A stretch of DNA of 64,000 nucleotides from Nocardioides caeni (GTDB lineage: Bacteria; Actinomycetota; Actinomycetes; Propionibacteriales; Nocardioidaceae). Of the stretch, positions 8,771 through 17,712 are shown in pieces. Under the pieces are notes generated by a model. That model had not been told where the DNA came from. It searched no databases and worked only from the letters and a program-made list of their open reading frames with translations. The position numbers and the translations under genes were made by a program. The stretch is from the NCBI RefSeq assembly GCF_004912195.1, contig NZ_STGW01000004.1:274809-338808 (forward strand), written 5' to 3'. Within the stretch, counting starts at the first letter, position 1. Each line of letters opens with the position of its first letter.

Positions 8771-9999
8771 TCCGCGACGTCCCACTCGAGCCAGAGGTCC
8801 TCGAGGCCGAGCTGCGGACCGGTCTCGCGCAGCTCGTCGACCTGGACGGCGCGGTAGTGCGGGATGCGCTTGTGCCACTCCTCCAGGGCGATGTTCATCT
8901 CCCGGCGCGCCAGGTGGGTGCCGAGGCACTTGTGGGGGCCGGCGGCGAAGGCGAGGTGGCCGGTCGCGTCGGTCCGGTTGAAGTCGACCCGCGCGGGGTC
9001 GGCGTACTTGGTCTCGTCGCGGGTTGCCGACGGCACGGTGAGCATCGCCATCTCCCCGGCCGCCATGGGGCAGCCGTGGAACTCGGTGTCCTGGACGACC
9101 TTGCGGCCGTCCATGACGATCGAGTAGACGCGCACCATCTCCTCGACCGCGACCGGGATGAGGCCCGGGTCGTCGAGGATCTGCTGGCGGTCCTCGGGGT
9201 GCTCGGCGAGGTGCAGCATCGTGTAGCCGAGCTGGCTCTTGACGGTGTCGAGGCCGGCGAGGACGAGCACGCCGCAGATGTTGAGGAACTCCTCGTCCGT
9301 GATCGGCTCGTCGCCGATGTGCGAGCGGCTGAGGTCGGTGAAGAAGTCGTCCTCGCGCGGGTTGGCCTTGCGGTCCGCGAGGAGGTCGACGAAGTAGCCC
9401 CGGATGCTCGCCTGGGCCTGCGCCATCGCGTCGGCCGCGCCCTCTGCCTCGGCGCCCAGGCCGCCGAAGACGGTCTCCACCCAGCCCACGAATTGCTTGG
9501 AGTCCTCGTGGGGCAGTCCGAGGATCTCGAGGAAGACCTTGGTGGGGAACTCCTTGGCGAACTCCTCCACGAAGTTGACCCGGCCCTTGGCCACCATCGG
9601 CTCGATGAACGAGATGGCGTGCTCGCGGATCTGCTCCTCGCGATCACGGATGGCACGCGGCGAGAACGGTGCGTTCAGCACGCGCCGGTAGAGCTTGTGC
9701 TTCGGCGGGTTCTCCATGGTCGGGATCCAGTGCCAGTCGGGCTCGGGAACCGTCGGGATCGTGGCCTCGCTGCTGAAGACCTCGTGGTCGTGGAAGGCGT
9801 CGCGCACCGTCTGGTCGTCGAGCAGCATCCAGAAGCCACCGCCGTAGGTGTTCCACACGATCGGCGACAGCGCCCGGAGCCGGTCGAGCTCGGAGTGGTA
9901 GCTGTGGATCGGCATCGGCTGGTTGAAGTCGAAGTGGACCACGGGACAGCCGCCCTTGGTCTGTCCGTCGAGGACCTCGACGGCGTGCTGGTCAGACAT
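8767..9999 (-). CDS. cytochrome P450
   Basis: Haem monooxygenase of 410 residues, soluble. The oxygen-binding I-helix reads LVLAGLDTVKSQ, the ExxR motif is in VEEMVRVYS, and the haem loop is FAAGPHKCLGTHLA with ligand Cys358. It overlaps the MDR reductase start (GTGA) and its own ATG overlaps the end of the upstream NTF2-like gene by 8 nt. No ferredoxin gene is nearby; the divergent diflavin reductase (10724) is the obvious candidate redox partner, which would be unusual for a soluble bacterial P450. The CYP family was not assigned. The substrate is likely the compound imported and degraded by this cluster (inference). Confidence 0.95.
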   Translation of the reverse strand: MSDQHAVEVLDGQTKGGCPVVHFDFNQPMPIHSYHSELDRLRALSPIVWNTYGGGFWMLLDDQTVRDAFHDHEVFSSEATIPTVPEPDWHWIPTMENPPKHKLYRRVLNAPFSPRAIRDREEQIREHAISFIEPMVAKGRVNFVEEFAKEFPTKVFLEILGLPHEDSKQFVGWVETVFGGLGAEAEGAADAMAQAQASIRGYFVDLLADRKANPREDDFFTDLSRSHIGDEPITDEEFLNICGVLVLAGLDTVKSQLGYTMLHLAEHPEDRQQILDDPGLIPVAVEEMVRVYSIVMDGRKVVQDTEFHGCPMAAGEMAMLTVPSATRDETKYADPARVDFNRTDATGHLAFAAGPHKCLGTHLARREMNIALEEWHKRIPHYRAVQVDELRETGPQLGLEDLWLEWDVAE

Positions 10000-10486
10000 G
10001 GGTGGCCTCCGTGCGGTGGTCGGGGACGAGGGAACCGAGGGTGACGGGCCGGTGCTCGATGGTGCCGACGACCAGACGCAGCGAGCGGATGCGCCAGGCG
10101 CCGTCGACGCACTGCAGCTCCATGTCGTAGCGGCTGTTCATCATCATCGTGACGCCGGGCTCGTCGAAGGACACCTGGTGCGAGGTCAGGTAGGCGACCG
10201 CTGTGGCGTGGTCGCCGGCCACCTCGACGCGCATGGGCCGCAACGAGTGCTGCTGCCAGCGCAGGTGGGCGGTGGCGCCGGGCACCCAGCGGGCGATGGC
10301 CGGTCCGCCGACCAGGTCACCGTCGACGTCGTACGACGCGGTCGCGTCGGGATGGAAGAGCTGCTCGAGGGTCGTCCCGTCCCGCTCGTCGCAGGCCAGG
10401 CCGTAGGCCGTCATCACCTCGGTCACGCGCAGCCGCTCCACGGCCGCACGGGCAAGGTCCTCGGTCTCGAGGTCGCGCTCCAGCAT
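9992..10486 (-). CDS. nuclear transport factor 2 / SnoaL-like protein
   Basis: About 164 residues, starting MLERDLETEDLARAAVERLRV after a clear ribosome site (AGGAGA). The pattern (two N-terminal helices, YGLACDERDGTTLEQLFHPDA, TAHLRWQQHSLRP, RSLRLVVGTIE) fits the cone-shaped NTF2-like fold used by SnoaL cyclases, dehydratases and small isomerases. First gene of the minus-strand operon that continues into the P450. Its exact reaction is not readable. A longer in-frame start at 10666 is rejected because that extension is arginine-rich and crosses the promoter. Confidence 0.85.
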   Translation of the reverse strand: MLERDLETEDLARAAVERLRVTEVMTAYGLACDERDGTTLEQLFHPDATASYDVDGDLVGGPAIARWVPGATAHLRWQQHSLRPMRVEVAGDHATAVAYLTSHQVSFDEPGVTMMMNSRYDMELQCVDGAWRIRSLRLVVGTIEHRPVTLGSLVPDHRTEATHV

Positions 10487-10577
10487 TCTCTGTCTCCTGT
10501 CGTGCCCGGCACGTTGTCCTGGGCGCCGGCCGTGCCGTCGAGGTCCCGTGACCCCGATCACGACGGGCGTGACCCCG

Positions 10578-10680
10578 ATTACACTGACCGGCAGCGGCGA
10601 AGTCAATGCTTCCGAGGAATTTTCCTCATGAGGTTTTCGTCTGCCGCGCTTGACAGCGACGGGCAAAGATCCTCATGATG
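10578..10680. promoter_or_regulatory. divergent promoter region with palindrome CCTCATGAGG (site B)
   Basis: For the minus-strand operon: TTGACT (complement of 10601-10606), 17 nt, TGTAAT (complement of 10578-10583). For the plus-strand reductase: TTGACA at 10650-10655, then 17 nt to TCATGA/CATGAT at 10673. The 10-bp palindrome CCTCATGAGG (10624-10633) lies between the two -35 boxes, 18-19 nt from each TCATGA edge, flanked on both sides by T-runs. The symmetry suggests one regulator serving both directions. A second TCATGA (10673-10678) coincides with the plus -10. Confidence 0.6.
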
Positions 10681-10723
10681 TTTCATCGTGACTCGGCTCA
10701 CACCGCTGACCCAAGGAGACCCG

Positions 10724-12376
10724 ATGACCTCCCCCGCAGACCGTCCCGCCGTCCACGTCCTCTTCGGCAGCCAGACCGGCAATGCCGAGATCATCGCGAT
10801 GGACACCGCGGACGCGTTCGGCGCCGCCGGCCTGACCGCGAAGCTGCTCGCCATGGACGAGATCGGCTGTGCGGACCTCGTCGCGATGACCCACGTGGTC
10901 GTCGTGAGCTCGACGTACGACGACGGCGACATGCCCGACAACGCGCAGGACCTGTGGGACGAGCTCGACAGCGACTCCCCCGACCTGGCCCACGTCCGGT
11001 TCGCCGTGCTCGCCCTGGGCGACTCCTCCTACGACGACTTCTGCGCGGCGGGCCGGCACTTCGACGAGAGGTTCGCCGAGCTGGGGGCGCACCGCGTCCT
11101 CGAGCGGGTCGACTGCGACCTCGACTACGAGCAGCCGTCGCGGCAGTGGATCACGGCCGTCGTCGAGACGTTCACGGCCCTGGGCGACGACGCCACCGTC
11201 GAGACCCGGGCAGTCGACGTCGCCCCGGCCGCTCGCGACGAGCGCTGGACCCGGCGCACGCCCTTCCTGGCCGATCTCACCGCCTCGGTGCGCCTGTCCG
11301 GCGAAGGGTCGCGCAAGGCGGTGGTCCACTACGAGGTCGACCTCGCCGACAGCGGCATCGCCTACGAGCCCGGCGACTCGCTGGGCCTGGTGCCGGTCAA
11401 CCCCCCGGCGCTCGTCACCGGTGTGCTCGAAGCGCTCGGGGTCGGCGCCGACGACGCAACACCGACGGGTGAGGGATCGTGGAGCGAGGTGCTCACCCAC
11501 CAGCGCGAGCTCCGCCTCCCCGGCCGGGAGCTTCTCGCCTGGGCCGCCGAGGCCTCGGCCGATCCCGAGGTGACGCACCTGCTGTCCACCGGCGACCGGG
11601 AGGCGGTCGACGCCTGGCTCTGGGGTCGGGACGTCCTCGACCTGGTCGGCATGGTCCCCGCCGGGGCCCGTGACGCCGGCACCGTGCTCGGCCTGTTGGC
11701 GTCGATCCAGCACCGGTCCTACTCGATCAGCTCCGCTCCGTCGTCCAGCCCCGGCACCGCCGAGCTGCTGGTGTCCTGCGTGGGCTACCACCGCGACGGG
11801 CGCGATCGGGTCGGCGCGGGGTCCAGCACGCTGCAGTCCGCCGCGCCCGATCTCACGGCGGGGGGAACGGCGACGGTCAAGGTCGCCGTCTTCCTCGCCC
11901 CCAACCCCAGCTTCCGCCTCCCCGATGCGGACCGTCCGGTGATCATGGTCGGACCGGGCGTCGGGGTCGCACCCTTCCGGTCGTTCCTGCTGGAGCGCGC
12001 GGCACGGGGCACCGCCGGTCGCAACTGGCTCTTCTTCGGCGACCAGCACGAGGCGTGCGACTTCCACTACCGCGAGGAGCTGGAGGGCTGGACCGCCAGC
12101 GGCCTGCTCACCGAGCTGACCACAGCCTTCTCCCGCGACCAGGACCACAAGGTCTACGTCCAGGACAGGCTGGTTGCCCGTGGCGAGGACGTCTTCCGGT
12201 GGCTCGAGGACGGCGCACACTTCTACGTGTGCGGCGACGGTTCCCAGATGTCGCACGCGGTCGAGGCGGCACTCGTCGAGGTCGTCGCCAAGCACGGCGA
12301 CCGCTCCGAGGCCGAGGCGTGGGACTACGTGGCCGACCTCAAGCGGCAGCGGCGCTACTCCCAGGACGTCTACTGA
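10724..12376 (+). CDS. diflavin reductase (flavodoxin + FAD + NADPH domains; CPR/CysJ-like)
   Basis: Transfers electrons from NADPH through FAD and FMN. The 550 residues read: flavodoxin domain with FMN loop GSQTGNAE (residues 15-22) to about 150; linker; connecting/FAD domain with the flavin motif [17 protein letters not shown] domain with [11 protein letters not shown]; and the C-terminus RRYSQDVY whose terminal Tyr is typical of CysJ and P450 reductases. The ATG at 10724 follows AAGGAG; an upstream GTG (10688) is less likely. There is no sulfite reductase hemoprotein gene nearby, while a P450 operon is divergent across a shared promoter, so a P450-reductase role is favoured. The last 7 nt overlap the convergent amidohydrolase gene. 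Confidence 0.9.
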   Translation: MTSPADRPAVHVLFGSQTGNAEIIAMDTADAFGAAGLTAKLLAMDEIGCADLVAMTHVVVVSSTYDDGDMPDNAQDLWDELDSDSPDLAHVRFAVLALGDSSYDDFCAAGRHFDERFAELGAHRVLERVDCDLDYEQPSRQWITAVVETFTALGDDATVETRAVDVAPAARDERWTRRTPFLADLTASVRLSGEGSRKAVVHYEVDLADSGIAYEPGDSLGLVPVNPPALVTGVLEALGVGADDATPTGEGSWSEVLTHQRELRLPGRELLAWAAEASADPEVTHLLSTGDREAVDAWLWGRDVLDLVGMVPAGARDAGTVLGLLASIQHRSYSISSAPSSSPGTAELLVSCVGYHRDGRDRVGAGSSTLQSAAPDLTAGGTATVKVAVFLAPNPSFRLPDADRPVIMVGPGVGVAPFRSFLLERAARGTAGRNWLFFGDQHEACDFHYREELEGWTASGLLTELTTAFSRDQDHKVYVQDRLVARGEDVFRWLEDGAHFYVCGDGSQMSHAVEAALVEVVAKHGDRSEAEAWDYVADLKRQRRYSQDVY

Positions 12377-13704
12377 GCCACGAGCCGGCCGCCGATGACG
12401 GTGGCCCGCACCGGAGCCGTCGTTCCGCCTCCGGCCACCCTCGCCAGCACCTCGTCGAGCGGGCCGTCGAGCAGGCACAGGTCGGCGGGCGCGCCGACCC
12501 CGACGCGGCGCTCCGGACCGGCTGGGAGGGCCGGAGCCGTCAGGTAGGAGCCGAGCGCGGACCGCGCGTCCCAGGTCTCGTCCGCCAGCCAGGGTGAGCC
12601 GGCCTCGGGCAGGCCGCCGGAGGACAGGGCTATCGAGGTCCACGGGTTCGGGTCGCCGTACGGCGCGTCGCTGCTGAGGACCACGTCGACCCCCCGTGCC
12701 CGCAGACCGCCCATGCGCCACAGCCACGGACGGTCCTCGGGGTCGACCGCCTCCAGCAGCGCGCGACCGCGCCGGGCAGGAATCGACGGCTGGGTGACCA
12801 CCACGACCCCGAGCTCCGCGAGCCGGTCGGCCGTCGCGTCGTCACACACCGCGGCGTGCTCGACGCGGTCGCCCGGCACGACGCCGACCTCTCCGAGCAC
12901 GGCGACGGCCAAGGCCAGCGCCGTCCGCGAGACGGCGTGCAGGGCCACGGCGCGGCCCTCGTCCCGTGCCGCCAGGACGCCGGTCCGGAGGCGCTCCCAG
13001 GTGTCGTCGTCGTGGTCGGTCACCACGACCTTGCGGGGCAGGTCGGTGGCGACGGCGCCGAGCGACCAGACCCGCTGGGGCACCGACGATCGGACGAACT
13101 CCAGCGTGGCGGCGTCCAGGTCCGGAGTCGCGTCGGTCAGGCCGGTGACCCCCCAGCCCGCGAGCTCGCGCCCCAGGTGCGCGAGCTGCGCCACGAGCGT
13201 CAGCCGCTCGGCGGCGCCAGCCACCCGGCCGCGCTCGCGCCAGAGCCGGCCGGTCCGCCGCTCCTCATCGGTCAGGTGCTCGGTGAGCTCCGCCGTCGCG
13301 GCGGAGTTGAGGACCCACAGGGCACCCGAGCGGTGCTGTGCCCGGACCGGCCGGGAGGGCCACACGGCGTCGAGGTCGGCCCTCGTCACGTCGTCGTCGC
13401 CCAGCCCGACCACGCGCAGCCAACCCCGGTCAGCTGCGTCAGCGGCGTCGGATCCCTCGATCGGGGTCGGGAGCGGGCCGCCGGCCAGGTCCAGTGACAC
13501 CCGGGTGGCCGCGGCGGCCAGGACGTGGACGTGGTGGTCCTGCAGACCCGGCAGGAGCGCCCCGCCACGGGCCTCGAGGATCCGGTCGCCCGGGTCGGTG
13601 GTCAGCCCGGGGGCGAGGGCGACGATCCGCCCGTCGGCCGCCCGGCAGTCGAGACGTACGCCGTCGACGAGCGCTCCGCGGATAAGCAGCGGATCAGTCG
13701 ACAC
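12370..13704 (-). CDS. amidohydrolase family protein (Amidohydro_3-like)
   Basis: Metal-dependent hydrolase, about 444 residues. The first metal motif is in [12 protein letters not shown], preceded by the beta-sandwich segment [25 protein letters not shown]. Later histidines fall in [12 protein letters not shown] and RVEHAAVC, and the presumed catalytic Asp in [15 protein letters not shown]. The GTG at 13702-13704 (STDPLLIRG) is preferred because the next start upstream would overlap the hydratase gene more. It starts within 11 nt of the hydratase stop, so the two are probably co-transcribed. The substrate is unknown. Confidence 0.85.
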   Translation of the reverse strand: MSTDPLLIRGALVDGVRLDCRAADGRIVALAPGLTTDPGDRILEARGGALLPGLQDHHVHVLAAAATRVSLDLAGGPLPTPIEGSDAADAADRGWLRVVGLGDDDVTRADLDAVWPSRPVRAQHRSGALWVLNSAATAELTEHLTDEERRTGRLWRERGRVAGAAERLTLVAQLAHLGRELAGWGVTGLTDATPDLDAATLEFVRSSVPQRVWSLGAVATDLPRKVVVTDHDDDTWERLRTGVLAARDEGRAVALHAVSRTALALAVAVLGEVGVVPGDRVEHAAVCDDATADRLAELGVVVVTQPSIPARRGRALLEAVDPEDRPWLWRMGGLRARGVDVVLSSDAPYGDPNPWTSIALSSGGLPEAGSPWLADETWDARSALGSYLTAPALPAGPERRVGVGAPADLCLLDGPLDEVLARVAGGGTTAPVRATVIGGRLVAQ

Positions 13705-14722
13705 CGTCGACCAGCCCCCACTCGAGGGCGAGCTCGACACCGATGCGGCGTCCCGACAACGCCCACCAGAGGACCCGGTGGCGTCCGATGCGACGGGTCA
13801 GGCTCACCGTGCCCCCGGCTCCGGGCACCAGGCCCATCGCCAGCTCGGGGAGCCCGAGGACGGTGCTCTCCGCGGCGCGCACGTCGCCGGCGAAGGCAGC
13901 GATCTCGATGCCCGAGCCGATGCAGTGGCCGTGCAGGTGCACGGTCACCCGGTCCCGGAGCCGGTCGGTCGCCAGCCCGGGGTGCGCGACCACCCGCAGC
14001 CGGTGGGCCGCCGCCGGGTCCGGGGCCGACCCGAACTCGTCGAGGTCGCCGCCCGCGCAGAAGTCGCGGCCCTCGCCGCGCAGCGACACCGTCGCCTCGG
14101 GCGCCAGCGCAGCGACCTCGAGTGCTTCCAGCAACGCGTCGCGCATGCGGGCGTCGTAGGCGTTGCGACGTGCAGAGCGGGTCAGGGTGACCTCCAGCAG
14201 GTCGCCCTCCCGCCGGAGGGCGACCCGGGACAGGTCGAGGTCCGACGGCCGCTGGATGGGCGGGTTCTCCTCCCGCCACCGGCGGAACTCCGCGCCGGCC
14301 AGCAGGGAGGAGTACGTCGCCGACTCGGCCACGACGCCGTCGCGGGCGGGGAGCACGGCGGTGAGCCTCAGCAGCCGAGCCAGGGCCCAGGTCGCGTGCG
14401 GGCTCCGCGCACTCGTCGCGTGCAGGGCGGCGAGATCCGCCTCGACGTCGTCGCTCACGACGACACCGCGGAGGTCGCTCGCGCGCGAGCCCCGTGGGGC
14501 CAGGGCGACGTCGAGCAGGTCGAGCAGCCCCGGGACCGGTCGCTCGTCGCCGAGCAGGCCGACCACCACCGCGCCAGCGGGAGCCACGTCGGCCACCGAG
14601 CCGTCGCTGAGCGTTCGATCGACGTCCGGCGCGGCGGCGTCGACCACCACGAGGGGGGATGCATCGAGCGGGCCGGGCACCATGGGCCCGGACTCCGCCA
14701 GCAGCGCCGGGAGGTCGAGCAT
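13694..14722 (-). CDS. enoyl-CoA hydratase/isomerase family protein with N-terminal extension
   Basis: Crotonase-fold enzyme. The C-terminal 180 residues are typical: RREGDLLEVTLTRSARRNAY, the oxyanion motif RGEGRDFCAGGDLDEF, HGHCIGSGIEIAAFAGD and LPELAMGLVPGAGG. The first about 160 residues are not part of the canonical hydratase and I do not recognise them. The ATG at 14720-14722 overlaps the divergent gene's start region; a second ATG at 14681-14683 (MVPGPLDASP) has a better ribosome site (GGAG, 9 nt upstream) and may be the real start. Likely hydration in beta-oxidation of the cluster's substrate. Confidence 0.82.
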   Translation of the reverse strand: MLDLPALLAESGPMVPGPLDASPLVVVDAAAPDVDRTLSDGSVADVAPAGAVVVGLLGDERPVPGLLDLLDVALAPRGSRASDLRGVVVSDDVEADLAALHATSARSPHATWALARLLRLTAVLPARDGVVAESATYSSLLAGAEFRRWREENPPIQRPSDLDLSRVALRREGDLLEVTLTRSARRNAYDARMRDALLEALEVAALAPEATVSLRGEGRDFCAGGDLDEFGSAPDPAAAHRLRVVAHPGLATDRLRDRVTVHLHGHCIGSGIEIAAFAGDVRAAESTVLGLPELAMGLVPGAGGTVSLTRRIGRHRVLWWALSGRRIGVELALEWGLVDGVD

Positions 14723-14732
14723 GATGGGGAGT

Positions 14733-16043
14733 ATGCCACCGCCGCCGCCGACACCCCGCGCCTCCGAGGTCGGCCGGCAGCTCCTGACCGCGCTCGGGTA
14801 CGGCGGCCTCCCGGTCTCGCTCCCCGACCGCACGCCGCTCGAGGACTGGGCGGAGTCCGGGCTGATGGACCTCACCCGGGACACCGCCGGTCGTCCGCTC
14901 CGGCCGCGAGGCGTGCCGGCGACGGTGGCGCGCGGTGCCGCCGCGGCGCTGGTCGCGGTGGCCTCCGAGCGGTTCGGTCGCTCGCCCGCCGGCGGTGAGC
15001 TGGACGGCGCCCACCTCCTCGCGGAGCGCGCGGCGCTGGCCGTCGCCGACGGTGACCCCGGCAACCGACATCTCCGACGGCCGTCCGCGGCCGTGTCCCA
15101 CGGGGGGCGCGCCCGCTTCGTCCCGGCGTACGACGGCTGGTGGGTGCTGCACCTGGCCCGGGAGTCCGACGTGGAGCTCGTCCCGGCCCTGGTCGAGGCC
15201 GAGCTGCCCGGGCATGCCGGGACCGAGGACGCCGAGACCGTCGAGGAGGCATGGGCCGCGGTCGAGCAGTGGTCCGCCGGACGGCCTGTGGCGGAGGTGG
15301 TCGAGCGGGCGGTGCTGCTCGGGCTGCCGGCGGCGGCGCCCGGGGAGACGCCGGCAGGGACGGTGCCCTGGTCGGCGGACTCCCGCTCCGCGCTCGGGCG
15401 GCCGACCCGGCCCGGCGCGCCGGCCAGGGTGGTCGCCCTGGGGGCACTGTGGGCGGGGCCGCTGGCTGCCCAGCTGCTCGGCGAGGCCGGCTTCGAGGTG
15501 GTGCACGTCGAGAGCGTCGGACGCCCCGACGCGTCCCGGTGGGGCGATCCCGGGCTGCACGAGTTGCTGCACCGCGGGAGCGAGCAGGTGCGCGTGGACT
15601 TCGGCACGAGCGCGGGGCGAGCCGAACTGCACGCGCTCGTCTCGTCCGCCGACGTCGTCGTCGAGGCGAGCCGGCCGCGGGCGCTGGAGGGCCTCGGGGT
15701 GGCGCCGCGCCACGTGCTCGGCGACGGGCGTGCCCGGACGTGGCTCCAGCTGACCGGGCACGGTCCGGACCAGGCGCTGCGGGTGGGGTTCGGGGACGAC
15801 GCGGCGGTCGCCGGCGGCCTGGTGGCGGAGCACCCTGACGGCACGCCTGCGTTCTGCGGTGACGCGCTCGCTGATCCCCTGGGCGGGCTGGCCGGGGCGC
15901 TCGCCGTGGCAGCGCTGCACCGCCCCGACCGCACGACCCGGGTGGCGGTGTCGCTCGCGGGGGTCGCGGCCTACTGCCGGTCGGCTGGCGACGTCACGTG
16001 GCCGGCGGTGCTCCCGGCGGCGGGCCGTCCCCGCCACCGTTGA
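14733..16043 (+). CDS. CoA-transferase family III (CaiB-like) protein, divergent
   Basis: About 436 residues. The recognisable CaiB/BaiF core begins late, near residue 235: VVALGALWAGPLAAQLLGEA, then a strand VVHVESVGRPD, SADVVVEASRPRALEGLG and the segment WLQLTGHGPDQALRVGFGDDA. The first 230 residues look like a diverged partner half; the catalytic Asp expected in family III enzymes is not clearly placed, so activity is uncertain. Start choice among ATG 14721, 14724 and 14733 is open; none has a well-spaced ribosome site. It is head-to-head with the hydratase gene with essentially no intergenic DNA. The role is probably CoA loading or transfer for the same pathway (inference). Confidence 0.78.
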   Translation: MPPPPPTPRASEVGRQLLTALGYGGLPVSLPDRTPLEDWAESGLMDLTRDTAGRPLRPRGVPATVARGAAAALVAVASERFGRSPAGGELDGAHLLAERAALAVADGDPGNRHLRRPSAAVSHGGRARFVPAYDGWWVLHLARESDVELVPALVEAELPGHAGTEDAETVEEAWAAVEQWSAGRPVAEVVERAVLLGLPAAAPGETPAGTVPWSADSRSALGRPTRPGAPARVVALGALWAGPLAAQLLGEAGFEVVHVESVGRPDASRWGDPGLHELLHRGSEQVRVDFGTSAGRAELHALVSSADVVVEASRPRALEGLGVAPRHVLGDGRARTWLQLTGHGPDQALRVGFGDDAAVAGGLVAEHPDGTPAFCGDALADPLGGLAGALAVAALHRPDRTTRVAVSLAGVAAYCRSAGDVTWPAVLPAAGRPRHR

Positions 16044-16060
16044 CCGACGCCACCTAAATA

Positions 16061-16114
16061 TCATGAGAAATACCCCGGAATTCGTTGACACCGGCCGCCG
16101 CCCGCCGCTGTAAT
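16061..16114 (+). promoter_or_regulatory. promoter with TCATGA site (site C) for the thioesterase operon
   Basis: TCATGA at 16061-16066 in an AT-rich block (AAATATCATGAGAAATA), then 18 nt, a consensus TTGACA at 16085-16090, an 18-nt spacer and TGTAAT at 16109-16114. The TCATGA to -35 distance equals that of the diflavin reductase promoter, and the -10 is identical to that of the P450 operon promoter. Confidence 0.65.
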
Positions 16115-16181
16115 CGGGCAACGGCCCCATCGCGCCCAGGCCCGAGCGCGCCGACGCAGGGCCGAGCGACGAGGAGTTCCG

Positions 16182-16631
16182 ATGACCAGCACCGCCACCC
16201 CTGCCGACGCCGACGTGGCGTCGGTCGCGATCACGACGCACTACTACCAGTTCGACCAGCAGGGCGTCGTCTTCAACATGTGGTACCTCTCGTTCCTCGA
16301 GGATGCGCGCAACGCCTGGTTCGCCCACACCGGCTACCCCCTCACCCAACTGCTCGCCGACGGCTTCGACATCCAGGTGGTCCACGTCGACCTCGGCTGG
16401 CGGGCTGCTGTGCGCTACGGGGACGAGGTGCGGGTCGAGGTCCGCACCGAACGCGTCGGCACCACCAGCCTCACCCTCCGTTTCGACGTCGTCGCCCGGG
16501 GCGAGGTCTGCGCGACCGGCACGTCGACCTACGTCATCGTCGACTCCAGCGTCGGGGGGCGGGCCACCCCCGTCCCTGCGGCGATGCGGGCAGCGCTCAC
16601 GGCGGCGCCCGGGCGCGACGGCGATGTTTGA
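16182..16631 (+). CDS. acyl-CoA thioesterase (4-hydroxybenzoyl-CoA thioesterase-like, hotdog fold)
   Basis: Hydrolyses an acyl-CoA to release CoA. At 149 residues it has the family pattern: an N-terminal strand ITTHYYQFDQQGVVFNMWYLSFLEDAR, in which the usual Asp after the Tyr/Phe pair is kept (FDQQG), then the long helix, DLGWRAAVRYGDEVRVEVRTERVG and the last strand. The ribosome site (GAGGAG) is close to the ATG. First gene of a plus-strand operon; it overlaps the alcohol dehydrogenase start by 8 nt. Confidence 0.9.
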   Translation: MTSTATPADADVASVAITTHYYQFDQQGVVFNMWYLSFLEDARNAWFAHTGYPLTQLLADGFDIQVVHVDLGWRAAVRYGDEVRVEVRTERVGTTSLTLRFDVVARGEVCATGTSTYVIVDSSVGGRATPVPAAMRAALTAAPGRDGDV

Positions 16632-17712
16632 GGGCTACGGCCTGGCGACCGCCCGGAGCGTGCGGTCCCTCCGCTTCAACGGCCCGGGGACGGCCCTGAC
16701 CCTCGAGGAGCTCGCGGCACCCACACGGGGGTCCGGCGAGTGCCTGGTCAGGGTCGGCTCGGTCGGCCTCTGCGGCTCCGACGCCCACATCGTGTCGGGC
16801 CACACCCCGACCGGCCACCTTCCGATCACGCTCGGCCACGAGATCGCCGGCACCGTCGTCGAGTCCTCCGCCGGTGCGCACGTCGCCGTCGGCGACCGGG
16901 TGTTCGTCAACCCGATCCTCGGCTGCGGGACCTGCCGCGCCTGCGCGGACCAGGAGACCAACCTCTGCCCCCGGCGCCGGATGCTCGGCATCCAGGTCGA
17001 CGGGGGCCTGACCCAGCTGCTCGCCGTCCCGGTCGGCAACGTCGTGCCGCTGCCGCCCGGGACCGACCTCCTCTCCGCCGCGCTGATCGAGTCCGCGGGC
17101 ACCGCCCACCACGCCCTGCGGGTCGCGGCCGTGCGAGCCGACGACCTGGTCGTCGTCGTGGGGGTGGGCGGACTCGGCATGCAGGTGCTGCGCCTGGCCC
17201 GCTCGCGGGGCGCCCGGGTCCTCGCGCTGGACCTGGACCCCGCGTCGCGGGAACGGGCCCAGGAGGCCGGTGCCGCGGCTGCGCTCGACCCGTCCACCGA
17301 GGACGTGGCGGCCCAGCTGGCGGCGCTCGGCGCGGGCGACGGGTGTGACGTGGTGATCGACTGCGTGGGCGCCGCTGCCACCACCGAGGGGGCTCTCGAC
17401 CTGCTGCGGCCGGGCGGGCGCTGCGTGGTGATCGGCATCGGCGTCGACGCACCGAGGCTCCCCCCGCCCGGTGTGTTCGTACGGCGCTCGCTCACCCTCT
17501 CCGCCGTCTACGCCTACAGCGCCGCCGACATCGCCGCCGTGGTGCGCGCTACCGGCGACGGCACCCTGCCCCTGCGGCCCTCCGTGAGCCGGGTGGTGGG
17601 ACTCGACGAGGTCGAGGACGCCCTGGCCGACCTCGAGGCGCGCCGCGGGTCGCCGGTACGCATCGTCGTCGACCCCTGGCTCGGCACCTCCCACTCCTGG
17701 AGCTCGACATGA
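16624..17712 (+). CDS. zinc-dependent alcohol dehydrogenase (MDR family)
   Basis: 362 residues. Catalytic zinc ligands are visible at Cys50 (GLCGSDAH) and His72-Glu73 (LGHEIAG); the structural zinc site is the four-cysteine loop Cys101, 104, 107 and 115 (CGTCRACADQETNLC). The NAD motif is GVGGLGMQVLRLA. The ATG at 16624 gives a normal N-terminus and overlaps the thioesterase stop by 8 nt; it overlaps the following SDR by 4 nt (ATGA). Oxidises a secondary or primary alcohol intermediate; the substrate is not readable. Confidence 0.93.
   Translation: MFEGYGLATARSVRSLRFNGPGTALTLEELAAPTRGSGECLVRVGSVGLCGSDAHIVSGHTPTGHLPITLGHEIAGTVVESSAGAHVAVGDRVFVNPILGCGTCRACADQETNLCPRRRMLGIQVDGGLTQLLAVPVGNVVPLPPGTDLLSAALIESAGTAHHALRVAAVRADDLVVVVGVGGLGMQVLRLARSRGARVLALDLDPASRERAQEAGAAAALDPSTEDVAAQLAALGAGDGCDVVIDCVGAAATTEGALDLLRPGGRCVVIGIGVDAPRLPPPGVFVRRSLTLSAVYAYSAADIAAVVRATGDGTLPLRPSVSRVVGLDEVEDALADLEARRGSPVRIVVDPWLGTSHSWSST

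Noticed and set aside
4589..8857. Very long plus-strand open frame (over 1,400 codons) antisense to the acyl-CoA dehydrogenase, MDR and P450 genes
   Set aside because: It is rich in Arg/Gly/Ala/Asp/His without any domain signature, the typical result of GC-rich antisense frames lacking stop codons. The minus strand there encodes four recognisable enzymes.
10487..10666. Upstream extension of the NTF2-like gene
   Set aside because: The extension crosses a good promoter and is Arg-rich; the internal ATG has a strong AGGAGA ribosome site.
13602..16385. Long minus-strand open frame over the CoA-transferase gene
   Set aside because: Arg/Pro/Ala-rich antisense sequence; the plus-strand gene has family motifs and normal codon bias.
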